In this document: positions 1 to 6,895 of the stretch, one piece after another | Layout of the letters: every line of letters begins with the position of its first letter | Position numbering within the stretch: the first letter of the stretch is position 1 | From: Flavobacteriia bacterium | GTDB lineage: Bacteria; Bacteroidota; Bacteroidia; Flavobacteriales; Flavobacteriaceae | Direction of reading: 5' to 3' | Assembly: GCA_011330545.1 (NCBI GenBank) | Contig: DRQI01000188.1 | Span: 1 to 8,449, forward strand | DNA: 8,449 bases | The notes under the pieces: generated by a model | What the model was told of the DNA's origin: nothing | Database searches by the model: none | Seen by the model: the letters and a program-made list of their open reading frames with translations, nothing else | Made by a program: the position numbers and the translations under genes

Positions 1-427
1 CCATTCCGATTAACGAACGGATATCAACTTCATCTTCTGTATATAAGAGTGCAACATTTAAAGCCTCAATAGCTTCTTTGTGCATTTCGCGTTTTGACAA
101 CAAGGTAGCTTTGTGTAAATACACCTGATCGTTTAACGGTTCTATTTTTTCTAATTCTTTTAATAAAATATCGGCTTTATCAAGTTTATCTTCATATAAT
201 AACACCTCAATATGCGCTAATTTTAGTGATACGGAAGCCGGGTGCTGTTTCAATCCCAATTCCAATGCTTTTTTTGCCAACGACATTTTGCCAATGTTCA
301 TATAGTGTAAAATAATTTCTTCAAACTCTTCAGAGTCAAAAAAATAAACACTATTTGTCTTCAACATTGACTCAAATTTCGAAAATGGCAAATCGTTATC
401 ACTATCAGAAAATAGATGCATATACAT
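1..427 (-). CDS. TPR-repeat protein, N-terminal part, runs off the left edge
   Basis: Reading the minus strand from an ATG at 427 gives 142 residues with no stop before the window edge, so the gene is partial at its C-terminal side. The N-terminus is acidic and polar (MYMHLFSDSDNDLPFSKFES), followed by the segment ESMLKTNSVYFFDSEEFEEI, which I remember as typical of a flavobacterial TPR family. From about residue 34 onward helix pairs repeat at TPR spacing: EEFEEIILHYMNIGKMSLAKKALELG, then SLKLAHIEVLLYEDKLDKADILLKEL, then QVYLHKATLLSKREMHKEAIEALNVAL. TPR proteins are protein-protein interaction scaffolds; the partner cannot be told from sequence. No signal peptide is visible, so it is probably cytoplasmic. 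A second in-frame ATG at 421 is an equally possible start. It is transcribed divergently from pyrR. Confidence 0.85.
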   Translation of the reverse strand, partial: MYMHLFSDSDNDLPFSKFESMLKTNSVYFFDSEEFEEIILHYMNIGKMSLAKKALELGLKQHPASVSLKLAHIEVLLYEDKLDKADILLKELEKIEPLNDQVYLHKATLLSKREMHKEAIEALNVALLYTEDEVDIRSLIGM

Positions 428-657
428 AGGTTTTCTTGCTGAACTAAAAGTAGTATAACTAGATTTTTAATTCAAATTACGCACAAAATGTTGTTAACAA
501 ATTAATTAACATGTTATAAACTATTGACAGCAGCGCATTTGAGAGGTTTACAATACAAAATTTAAGAAACTATTTTTACCCTTTACATAAGAAATAATTC
601 AATCTGTAATTCTCCAATTTTATAATCAAATTAGGCATCTCATATTAAAAAAAGGTG

Positions 658-665
658 TAGTTTTG
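658..665 (+). promoter_or_regulatory. Candidate -7 promoter element of the pyrR operon
   Basis: TAGTTTTG matches the Bacteroidota primary sigma -7 consensus TAnnTTTG exactly. It would start transcription near 670-672, leaving a leader of only about 22 bases before the pyrR ATG. No clear TTTG -33 element is present at the usual distance upstream, so the call rests on one element plus its position. Confidence 0.45.
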
Positions 666-669
666 TATT

Positions 670-684
670 CCAAACACCGTTTGG
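670..684 (+). promoter_or_regulatory. Perfect 6-bp hairpin in the pyrR leader
   Basis: CCAAAC (670-675) and GTTTGG (679-684) are perfect reverse complements with a 3-base loop ACC, ending 9 bases before the pyrR start codon. If the promoter at 658-665 is right, this hairpin is the very 5' end of the mRNA. It could affect ribosome loading or RNA stability, or be a DNA operator. It does not resemble the Bacillus PyrR-binding loop and has no U-run, so it is not an attenuator terminator. Confidence 0.4.
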
Positions 685-693
685 TCTGCTCTT

Positions 694-1236
694 ATGGCAA
701 AAAAGACATTACTTAACGCGAAAGACATTCACATCATTCTTCATCGTTTGGCTTGTCAACTTATTGAAAATCACAATGATTTCTCAAATACCGTATTGAT
801 TGGCTTACAGCCTAGAGGTGTGTTTTTGGCCAACAGATTAATCCAACTCCTACAAAACGAATATGGTATTGTTGCCATAAAAACAGGACAGTTAGACATT
901 ACTTTCTACCGCGATGATTTTAGAAGGCGTACCGAACCTTTAGAAGCCAATAATACCACTATTGATTTTATAGTAGAAGACAAAAAAGTAGTTTTTATTG
1001 ATGATGTACTCTACTCAGGAAGGAGTATTCGGGCAGCCCTAACAGCCATTCAGGCTTTTGGCAGGCCGGCATCTATTGAGTTATTAGTACTGATTGACCG
1101 GCGGTTTAGCAGGCATTTGCCCATTCAACCCGATTATAAAGGAAGGCAAGTTGATGTTATCAACTCTGAAAAAGTAACAGTATCTTGGCAAGAAAATGAA
1201 ACAAAAGATGCTGTTTATATTATAAGTGACAATTAA
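694..1236 (+). CDS. pyrR: PyrR, bifunctional pyrimidine operon regulator / uracil phosphoribosyltransferase
   Basis: This 180-residue protein has the size of the PyrR family. Its type I phosphoribosyltransferase PRPP-binding motif is at residues 99-112 (VVFIDDVLYSGRSI, acidic pair D103-D104), close to the DDVLYTGRT form of PyrR. Other family features are GLQPRGVFLA (37-46), DITFYRDDF with a following RRR (68-79), and LIDRRFSRHLPIQPDYKGRQV (133-153). Family knowledge: PyrR senses uridine nucleotides and binds pyr mRNA, and often has uracil phosphoribosyltransferase activity. The gene directly precedes pyrB with one base between stop and ATG, the expected arrangement for a pyr regulator. How it regulates here is unclear, because the leader seems too short for a classical attenuator. 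A translational-repression mode, as reported for mycobacterial PyrR, is an alternative. Confidence 0.95.
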   Translation: MAKKTLLNAKDIHIILHRLACQLIENHNDFSNTVLIGLQPRGVFLANRLIQLLQNEYGIVAIKTGQLDITFYRDDFRRRTEPLEANNTTIDFIVEDKKVVFIDDVLYSGRSIRAALTAIQAFGRPASIELLVLIDRRFSRHLPIQPDYKGRQVDVINSEKVTVSWQENETKDAVYIISDN

Positions 1237-1237
1237 A

Positions 1238-2167
1238 ATGAAGCAATTAAGCGTAGCGCATTTATTAGGAATTAAATATCTCACCAAAGAAGATATCAGC
1301 CTTATTTTTGAAACTGCTAATCATTTTAAGGCGGTTATTAACAGGCCGATTAAAAAAGTACCTTCACTAAGAGACATTACCATTGCCAATTTATTTTTTG
1401 AAAACAGTACCCGAACCAAACTTTCATTTGAATTAGCAGAAAAAAGGCTCTCTGCCGATATACTCAATTTTTCTGCCGGTCAGTCATCTGTAAAAAAAGG
1501 CGAAACCTTAATAGACACTGTCAACAATATCTTATCGATGAAAGTTGATATTATTGTGATGCGGCACCCCAATGTAGGAGCCGGTGTTTTCTTGTCAAAA
1601 CACATCGATGCCAAAATTATCAATGCCGGCGACGGTGCACACGAACATCCTACACAAGCCCTGTTAGACACGTATTCTATCAAAGAAAAATTAGGTACGG
1701 TCAAAGGTAAAAAGGTGGTAATTATTGGCGATATATTACATTCGCGAGTAGCCCTGTCAAATATTTTTGCCTTGCAATTACTAGGGGCTGTAGTAAAAGT
1801 TTGCGGCCCTACCACTTTGATACCGAAATACATTTCGAGTTTAGGGGTAACCGTAGAAACAAACCTAAAAAAGGCCTTAGAATGGTGTGATGTTGCCAAT
1901 GTATTACGAGTGCAACACGAGCGGATGGATATCAATTATTTTCCATCTATACGAGAATATACACAACTCTTTGGTATTGACAAACAATTGTTAGACAGCC
2001 TTGGCAAGAAAATTGTTATCATGCATCCGGGGCCTATCAACAGAGGTGTTGAAATAACCAGTGACGTAGCCGATTCTGAACAGTCTATTATATTAAATCA
2101 GGTTGAAAACGGCGTAGCCATTAGAATGGCTGTGATCTATTTATTGGCACAACAAATTAAAAAATAA
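1238..2167 (+). CDS. pyrB: Aspartate carbamoyltransferase catalytic subunit
   Basis: PyrB joins carbamoyl phosphate and aspartate to give N-carbamoyl-aspartate, the committed step of pyrimidine synthesis, in the cytoplasm. The 309-residue protein has the carbamoyl-phosphate loop FFENSTRTKLSFE (STRT at 57-60), the serine/lysine loop SSVKKGETLIDT (83-94), HPTQALLD (137-144), the aspartate-side RVQHER (224-229) and HPGPINRGVEI (263-273), all complete. I chose the ATG at 1238, one base after the pyrR stop. An in-frame GTG at 1226 would lie inside pyrR and add only four residues, and the family begins with MKxLSVxHLLGIKYL-like sequence. No regulatory-chain gene (pyrI) is in the window. pyrB is translationally close to pyrR and probably co-transcribed with it. 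Confidence 0.97.
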   Translation: MKQLSVAHLLGIKYLTKEDISLIFETANHFKAVINRPIKKVPSLRDITIANLFFENSTRTKLSFELAEKRLSADILNFSAGQSSVKKGETLIDTVNNILSMKVDIIVMRHPNVGAGVFLSKHIDAKIINAGDGAHEHPTQALLDTYSIKEKLGTVKGKKVVIIGDILHSRVALSNIFALQLLGAVVKVCGPTTLIPKYISSLGVTVETNLKKALEWCDVANVLRVQHERMDINYFPSIREYTQLFGIDKQLLDSLGKKIVIMHPGPINRGVEITSDVADSEQSIILNQVENGVAIRMAVIYLLAQQIKK

Positions 2168-2181
2168 GCATTTAATTGAGC

Positions 2182-2514
2182 ATGATTATAGAAAAAACAA
2201 GGTTGGCAACTATATTTAAGAATGATGAAAAATCTATTGAAAATTTTATGAAAGATTTTTCAGAAAATTATAGTAAGTTTGCAAAAGATAATATTATTAT
2301 TGATTTTTCTGATTACAATGGGGAAAAAACAGAAAAAATCTTATTATTTTTACAATATTCAAAAAAGCATCAACACAATGGCATGTCTTTTGTAATAGTT
2401 GCTAATGGAATTGATATTGAGGCAATTCCTGATGACATGAATATAGTTCCTACTTTAGTAGAAGCTAATGACATTATAGAGATGGAGAATATTGAAAGAG
2501 ATTTAGGATTCTAA
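2182..2514 (+). CDS. Small STAS-like protein encoded next to rnz, function unknown
   Basis: This is a 110-residue protein without signal peptide or membrane segment. I chose the ATG at 2182; an in-frame TTG at 2176 would add only two residues. The pattern is that of a small alpha/beta fold resembling STAS (anti-sigma-factor antagonist-like): strand DNIIIDFSDY (36-45), helix EKILLFLQYSKKHQ (51-64), strand MSFVIVANGI (68-77), then VPTLVEANDIIEMENIERDLGF (89-110). I remember proteins ending in this DIIEMxxIERDLGF tail just upstream of rnz in flavobacteria, often labelled 'ribonuclease Z', which is misleading because it has no metallo-hydrolase motif. It lies 14 bp after pyrB and 14 bp before the next gene. 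GC is about 25% by my count over 2221-2510, clearly lower than pyrB. Function is unknown; a regulatory or binding role is only inferred from fold resemblance. Confidence 0.8.
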   Translation: MIIEKTRLATIFKNDEKSIENFMKDFSENYSKFAKDNIIIDFSDYNGEKTEKILLFLQYSKKHQHNGMSFVIVANGIDIEAIPDDMNIVPTLVEANDIIEMENIERDLGF

Positions 2515-2528
2515 CACAAAAATAGCTT

Positions 2529-2885
2529 ATGGTAAAAAAACTACTCTTATTTATTTTTCTAATTTCAATCTCTTCTGCCGCTTTTTCGCAACAGCAAAAA
2601 GGCAATATAGTTGAGAAAGATACGACAATGGTATTAAAAAATATTGTTGCCTCACCAAACCCTTTTAGTGTTACCACTAAAATTAAATTTCATACAAATG
2701 CTGTTCATGAGATCGTATTTTCTGTGAAAGATTTAATAGGTAATACCGTATATTCTAAAAAATATACCACTAAAGTTGGGTCAAATACAATTTCCTTTTA
2801 CAGGGATAAATTGGATTCGGGAATTTATATTTATTCAATTAAAACCAGTACTGAGATTATTTCTAAACGGATTGTTGTAAAATGA
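2529..2885 (+). CDS. Small secreted protein consisting of a type IX secretion (type A) sorting domain
   Basis: The 118-residue product has a signal peptide (MVKKLLLFIFLISISSAAFS, likely cleaved before Q21), a linker of about 20 residues, then a domain that looks like a T9SS type A C-terminal sorting domain: ASPNPFSVTTKIKF (41-54), strand EIVFSVKDLIGNTVYSKKY (61-79), LDSGIYIYSIKT (95-106) and the basic end SKRIVVK (112-118). In usual T9SS cargo this domain is the last 70-100 residues of a much larger secreted protein. Here it is nearly the whole protein, with no visible cargo. It should be exported to the periplasm and may pass through T9SS to the cell surface. Its stop overlaps the rnz start (ATGA). 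It could be a truncated relic or a small surface or periplasmic beta-sandwich protein. The ORF is intact. Confidence 0.82.
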   Translation: MVKKLLLFIFLISISSAAFSQQQKGNIVEKDTTMVLKNIVASPNPFSVTTKIKFHTNAVHEIVFSVKDLIGNTVYSKKYTTKVGSNTISFYRDKLDSGIYIYSIKTSTEIISKRIVVK

Positions 2886-3838
2886 GCATAAGTGTAACCA
2901 TATTGGGTTGTCATTCGGCTACGCCAAGAACTTTTGCGCATCCTTCTTCTCAATTTTTAGAAATTAACAACAGGCATTTTTTAATTGACTGTGGCGAAGG
3001 TACACAAGTACAACTCAGAAAGTATAAAATAAAATTCACCACTATTGACCACATTTTTATCTCACATTTACACGGAGACCATTTTTTTGGGTTAATCGGG
3101 TTAATTTCTACTTTCGGATTGTTAAATAGAAATAAAGAACTTCACATCTATGGGCCGAAAGGCTTACAAGAAATTATAGAACTGCAACTAGAACTATCCG
3201 AATCACGGTTGGGTTTTACTATTGTTTTTCACGAATTAAAAAGTAACGGCAGCGAACTTATCTTTGAGGATACTCAGGTTAAAGTCTATACCGTACCCTT
3301 GCACCATAGAATTTATACCAATGGGTTTCTATTTAAAGAAAAAACCGGTGAACGAAAACTCAATATTGAAGCCATCAAAGCATCTCCTGAAATTGAAATT
3401 TGCGATTATCAGAATCTTAAAAGTGGCAAAGATTTTATAAAAGAAAATGGTGAAATTATAAAAAATAAGACCCTCACTTTTGAACCCAATAAGCCATTGA
3501 GCTATGCATATTGCAGCGATACCGTTTATAAACCCGGCATCGTTCCAATTATTAAAAATGTCGATTTGCTATACCATGAATCTACTTTTCTAAACGACCG
3601 AAAAGAACTGGCCAAAACCACCAAACACGCTACTGCCGAAGAAGCCGGAAAAATAGCCAAAGAAGCCGGGGCAGGCCAACTAATTTTAGGGCATTATTCG
3701 AGTAGGTATACTAATTTGAATTTATTTAAAGAAGAAGCAAAAACTGTTTTTGACCATGTTATTTTGGCCAAAGAAGGCGAAAAAATAACCATTGATAGCA
3801 AAATTCCTAATGAACTCACCATCGCTTATCAAAATTAG
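2882..3838 (+). CDS. rnz: Ribonuclease Z (tRNA 3' endonuclease)
   Basis: RNase Z cleaves the 3' trailer from tRNA precursors using a metallo-beta-lactamase fold with two zinc ions. All expected residues are visible in this 318-residue protein: LIDCGEGTQVQLRKY (34-48), the metal-binding HLHGDH motif at 62-67 (H62, H64, D66, H67), VPLHHRIYTNGFLF (138-151, ligand histidine H141 or H142), YCSDTVY (210-216, D213), HESTFL (232-237), KHATAEEAG (248-256, catalytic-type H249) and LILGHYSSRY (267-276, H271). Its length is that of the bacterial short form. The start ATG overlaps the previous stop by 4 bp, which suggests translational coupling. The 3' end overlaps the stop codon of the converging CoA-binding gene. 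Confidence 0.96.
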   Translation: MSISVTILGCHSATPRTFAHPSSQFLEINNRHFLIDCGEGTQVQLRKYKIKFTTIDHIFISHLHGDHFFGLIGLISTFGLLNRNKELHIYGPKGLQEIIELQLELSESRLGFTIVFHELKSNGSELIFEDTQVKVYTVPLHHRIYTNGFLFKEKTGERKLNIEAIKASPEIEICDYQNLKSGKDFIKENGEIIKNKTLTFEPNKPLSYAYCSDTVYKPGIVPIIKNVDLLYHESTFLNDRKELAKTTKHATAEEAGKIAKEAGAGQLILGHYSSRYTNLNLFKEEAKTVFDHVILAKEGEKITIDSKIPNELTIAYQN

Positions 3839-4197
3839 TACTGGCCGGTAGACAATAATACCAACGTACAGGCAATTTCCGTTTCGATAGCATTCTCTTC
3901 CAGCAATTTTTGAAATTCTAAATTTTCTGTTCCCGGATTAAAAATTACGCGCTTGGGATGCAACGACAATATGTAGTCATAATACGCTGTTTGGCGTTTC
4001 GGGTTTACATACAAGGTAACCGTGTCAACACCTTTTAAATCAGGCTTTTCGGTAGTAATTTTTACTCCTGCCACTTCCCCTTTCTTTCCACCTATGGCAA
4101 CTACGTCATGGCCCTTTTCAACCAGCCGTTTAATCGCTAAATTAGAATACCTTACGGGTTTTAGAGAAGCTCCTAGTACCAGTGTTTTTTTGTTCAT
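3835..4197 (-). CDS. CoA-binding domain protein (CoA_binding_2 / YccU-like)
   Basis: This 120-residue minus-strand protein has a small Rossmann-like CoA-binding domain. The N-terminal nucleotide-binding turn is KKTLVLGASLKPVRYSNLAI (3-22), followed by GHDVVAIGGKKGEVAGVKI, then VDTVTLYVNPKRQTAYYDYILSL and the conserved end PKRVIFNPGTENLEF plus IACTLVLLSTGQY. The family resembles the CoA-binding domain of succinyl-CoA synthetase alpha but lacks the catalytic histidine domain, and its physiological role is not settled. The whole family domain is present, so this is not a truncation. Its TAA stop (3837-3835) overlaps the TAG stop of rnz (3836-3838) on the other strand, so the two converge with no intergenic space. 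The gene is divergent from the symporter gene to the right. Confidence 0.9.
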   Translation of the reverse strand: MNKKTLVLGASLKPVRYSNLAIKRLVEKGHDVVAIGGKKGEVAGVKITTEKPDLKGVDTVTLYVNPKRQTAYYDYILSLHPKRVIFNPGTENLEFQKLLEENAIETEIACTLVLLSTGQY

Positions 4198-4309
4198 ATA
4201 ATGAGGTTAAAGTAAGTAATTATTTGACGGCGTAAATAGAATAGCTTACAGCATCTTACCAGCAAAGTTTCCTGCTAAAAGTAACACTAATTTGTAACAT
4301 TTAACTTCC

Positions 4310-4317
4310 TAAATTTG
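4310..4317 (+). promoter_or_regulatory. Candidate -7 promoter element for the symporter operon
   Basis: TAAATTTG matches the Bacteroidota consensus TAnnTTTG exactly. A TTTG at 4291-4294 could be the -33 element, though the 15-bp spacing is shorter than usual. Transcription would begin near 4323-4325, giving a leader of about 55 bases before the ATG at 4379. The motif lies in the 181-bp divergent gap between the CoA-binding gene and the symporter gene. Confidence 0.5.
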
Positions 4318-4378
4318 GACTAACTGCATTTTTTTTATGATATTGCAGCTCATAAAATTAAAAACTAACTCAATAATT

Positions 4379-5959
4379 ATGAATAAAAAACTTCTCTCAT
4401 TACTTTTTTTAGTAATTCCAATGTTAACTTTTGCTCAAGAACAGAGTACTTCAGAAAAAATTGACACTACATTTAAGCATTATACAGGTTGGTTTGTAGA
4501 TGCTATTTTTTATGCAATACCTTTTTCTGACACCATTCAAATTCCTTGGGTATTGTTTGTGTTGGTAGGCGGTGCCATTTATTTTACAATTACTTTTAAT
4601 TTCGCACAATTTCGCCTTTTTGGCACTTCAATAAGGGTTGTTCAAGGCAAATATGACGATATTGACCACCATGAGGTTCAAGAAGCCTTTGGCGACCAAA
4701 CCCCTGGAGGAGATGTCTTTGAAACCATCGCCGTAGAAGGAGCTGAAGGAGAAGTTTCACATTTTCAGGCGCTCACAGCTGCACTTTCTGCAACGGTTGG
4801 GTTAGGAAATATCGCAGGAGTTGCCGTAGCTCTATCTATTGGTGGGCCCGGGGCTACTTTCTGGATGATATTGGCGGGTTTATTAGGAATGGCATCTAAA
4901 TTTGCCGAATGTACCCTCGGTGTAAAATATCGAGATGTTGATGCAAACGGCGTAGTTTACGGCGGCCCTATGTATTACTTATCAAAAGGCCTTAAAGAAA
5001 AAGGAGCCGGAGGCTTTGGAAAAATATTGGCAATTATTTTTGCCGTTTTTGTCATTGGAGGTTCTTTTGGCGGTGGCAATATGTTTCAAGCCAATCAGGC
5101 CTCAGCACAATTTGTACAATTATTTGGATTTACCAATGCCAATGCCGGAATGTATTTTGGCATTGTAATGGCTGTCATTGTAGCTGTTGTAATTATTGGA
5201 GGTATCAAACGTATTGCTTCGGTAACCGAAAAAATTGTACCCTTTATGGCCATCATCTATGTAGGTGCCGCCCTAGTGATTATTGCCATGAATATAAGCC
5301 TTATCCCCAAAGCATTTGGACTCATTTTTAACGGGGCATTTACAGGCTTAGGTATTGCCGGTGGTTTTATTGGCGTACTCATTCAAGGATTTAGAAGAGG
5401 TACTTTTTCAAATGAAGCAGGGGTAGGTTCAGCAGCCATCGCCCACTCTGCCGTAAAGACAAAATATCCCGCCAGTGAAGGGATAGTAGCCCTTTTAGAG
5501 CCTTTTATCGATACCGTAGTTATTTGTACTATGACTGCTTTGGTATTGGTTATTACAAATATCAAAGGAGGCTTTTTTGATTATGGAGTGGAAGTAAAAC
5601 AAGGGGTTGAACTTACTGCTACCGCTTTTGATTCTGCTATTCCGCATTTCTCAATCATACTGACAATTGCCGTTATTTTGTTTGCATTTTCAACGATGAT
5701 TTCTTGGTCGTATTACGGAATGCAAGGCTGGAAATTCCTTTTCGGAAAAGGAAAAGTAACCGATTTAGTATATAAAATATTATTTTTGTTTTTTGTGATT
5801 GTAGGCGCTTCTATCAGCCTCGGTGCCGTTATTAACTTTTCAGATGCCATGATTTTTGCCATGGTAGTGCCTAATATGATTGGGGTTGTATTATTGTCAC
5901 CAAAAATTAAAGAAGAATTGGCCAAATATTTAAGTGCCATAAAAGCTAAGAAAAAATAA
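4379..5959 (+). CDS. Sodium:alanine/glycine symporter, AGCS family
   Basis: AGCS carriers import alanine or glycine with sodium across the inner membrane. The 526-residue protein starts with a signal-peptide-like segment (MNKKLLSLLFLVIPMLTFAQ), a common feature in Bacteroidota members, then hydrophobic segments beginning with IPWVLFVLVGGAIYFTITF. Family motifs include GEVSHFQALTAALSATVGLGNIAGVAVALSIGGPGATFWM split over about residues 125-163, YGGPMYYL, and the signature GFRRGTFSNEAGVGSAAIAHSA at about 337-358. It ends in a lysine-rich tail (AIKAKKK). I chose the ATG at 4379: the in-frame ATG at 4337 adds 14 residues that would spoil the signal-peptide start and lie close to the predicted transcription start. 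An acidic stretch, roughly residues 92-125 (DDIDHHEV...GAEGEVSH), precedes the core as a loop. It heads a compact three-gene unit. Confidence 0.93.
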   Translation: MNKKLLSLLFLVIPMLTFAQEQSTSEKIDTTFKHYTGWFVDAIFYAIPFSDTIQIPWVLFVLVGGAIYFTITFNFAQFRLFGTSIRVVQGKYDDIDHHEVQEAFGDQTPGGDVFETIAVEGAEGEVSHFQALTAALSATVGLGNIAGVAVALSIGGPGATFWMILAGLLGMASKFAECTLGVKYRDVDANGVVYGGPMYYLSKGLKEKGAGGFGKILAIIFAVFVIGGSFGGGNMFQANQASAQFVQLFGFTNANAGMYFGIVMAVIVAVVIIGGIKRIASVTEKIVPFMAIIYVGAALVIIAMNISLIPKAFGLIFNGAFTGLGIAGGFIGVLIQGFRRGTFSNEAGVGSAAIAHSAVKTKYPASEGIVALLEPFIDTVVICTMTALVLVITNIKGGFFDYGVEVKQGVELTATAFDSAIPHFSIILTIAVILFAFSTMISWSYYGMQGWKFLFGKGKVTDLVYKILFLFFVIVGASISLGAVINFSDAMIFAMVVPNMIGVVLLSPKIKEELAKYLSAIKAKKK

Positions 5960-5975
5960 ACTGTTTTTTATTGCC

Positions 5976-6881
5976 ATGAACAATTTCAAATCCCATTTCA
6001 GGTATACCAATCGCCAACGAAATGGGATTTTCTTTTTGGCCGCCTGTATCATCGTGCTACAAGTTGTCTATTTTTTTATCGGCTCCTTTACCAACGCGCC
6101 TACAAAGAAAAATTGGGCTTATGGCAATACCGGCGATATGCAAGTATTTCAAAAAGAAATAGATTCGCTTAGGCAACTGGCAATAAGCACACGCAGTACT
6201 AAAAAATCTAAAATCTATCCTTTTAACCCGAGCTTTTTAACAGATTATAAGGGGTATCGCTTAGGCATGTCAAAAGAAGAAATTGACAGGTTATTGCAAT
6301 ACAGGGCCAATGGCAACTATATCAATTCGGCAAAAGAATTTCAACAAGTCACTGAGGTTAGCGATTCTTTGTTGCATACTATCGAACCTTATTTTAAATT
6401 TCCAGATTGGGTTATAGCTAACAATCGAAATAAAAAACATCCGGTTTCCTTAAAATCTTCCAGAATATCCCAAAATACTGCAATTATTGACTTAAATTCT
6501 GCAACTGCCGAAGAATTAAGGATTATTGACGGAATTGGTGAAAAGCTATCGCATCGCATTATCAATTACCGTAATAAATTGGGTGGATTTTTACGCGATG
6601 ATCAACTCTATGAAGTTTGGTATTTAGATAAAGAAGTTGCTGACAAAGTCTTAGAAAGGTTTCAAGTGATTGACAAACCGGCTATCAAAAAAATAAATGT
6701 CAATACCGCAACTTTTAAGGAGGTACTTTCTATCGTCTATATCGATTATGAATTGACTAAAAAAATATTGAATTACAGAGATGAAGTGGCTGAAATTCAA
6801 ACCCTTGACGAGTTAAAGAAAATTGACGGCTTTCCCCTTGAAAAATTTGAAAGAATAGCCTTATATTTGGAAGCCAAATAA
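5976..6881 (+). CDS. Membrane-anchored helix-hairpin-helix (ComEA-like) protein
   Basis: The 301-residue protein has a short basic cytoplasmic start (MNNFKSHFRYTNRQRNG), one transmembrane helix at about 18-38 (IFFLAACIIVLQVVYFFIGSF), a linker, and three helix-hairpin-helix-like units. The first, degenerate one is at about 83-145 (FNPSFLTDYKGYRLGMSKEEIDRLLQYR). The second is canonical at 170-230 (IDLNSATAEELRIIDGIGEKLSHRIINYR). The third is at 239-300 (INVNTATFKEVLSIVYIDYELTKKILNYR). The second and third start with the ComEA-like I-x-[LV]-N-[ST]-A-T motif. Such domains bind DNA without sequence specificity, and ComEA acts in DNA uptake. Here the domain would lie outside the inner membrane, which suits a DNA-binding role in the periplasm, but function is unproven. 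The third unit lacks the GIG hairpin glycines (SIVYIDYEL), so it may not bind DNA. It starts 16 bp after the symporter gene. Confidence 0.88.
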   Translation: MNNFKSHFRYTNRQRNGIFFLAACIIVLQVVYFFIGSFTNAPTKKNWAYGNTGDMQVFQKEIDSLRQLAISTRSTKKSKIYPFNPSFLTDYKGYRLGMSKEEIDRLLQYRANGNYINSAKEFQQVTEVSDSLLHTIEPYFKFPDWVIANNRNKKHPVSLKSSRISQNTAIIDLNSATAEELRIIDGIGEKLSHRIINYRNKLGGFLRDDQLYEVWYLDKEVADKVLERFQVIDKPAIKKINVNTATFKEVLSIVYIDYELTKKILNYRDEVAEIQTLDELKKIDGFPLEKFERIALYLEAK

Positions 6882-6895
6882 ATTAGCCACATACT

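Larger units (their letters stand above)
428..693. other. AT-rich divergent intergenic region between the TPR gene and pyrR
   Basis: This 266-bp stretch has no credible coding sequence. It must carry the promoters for the TPR gene (leftward) and pyrR (rightward). On the pyrR side a -7-like motif and a small hairpin are listed separately. On the TPR side I find no exact TAnnTTTG motif. A perfect 10-bp palindrome, TTGTTAACAA, lies at 491-500 and could be an operator or chance in AT-rich DNA. Confidence 0.6.

Noticed and set aside
670..693. Bacillus-type PyrR-binding attenuator
   Set aside because: The leader is too short, the loop lacks the conserved PyrR-binding sequence, and there is no terminator U-run.
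1226..1237. GTG start for pyrB at 1226
   Set aside because: It lies within pyrR and adds four residues not typical of the family. The ATG at 1238 right after the pyrR stop fits better.
1480..1935. Minus-strand 151-codon reading frame inside pyrB
   Set aside because: It lies wholly within a well-supported gene, is rich in cysteine and threonine without recognisable motifs, and is best explained as a shadow frame.
4337..4378. Upstream ATG start of the symporter at 4337
   Set aside because: The extra 14 residues precede a normal signal-peptide start at 4379 and sit almost at the predicted transcription start.
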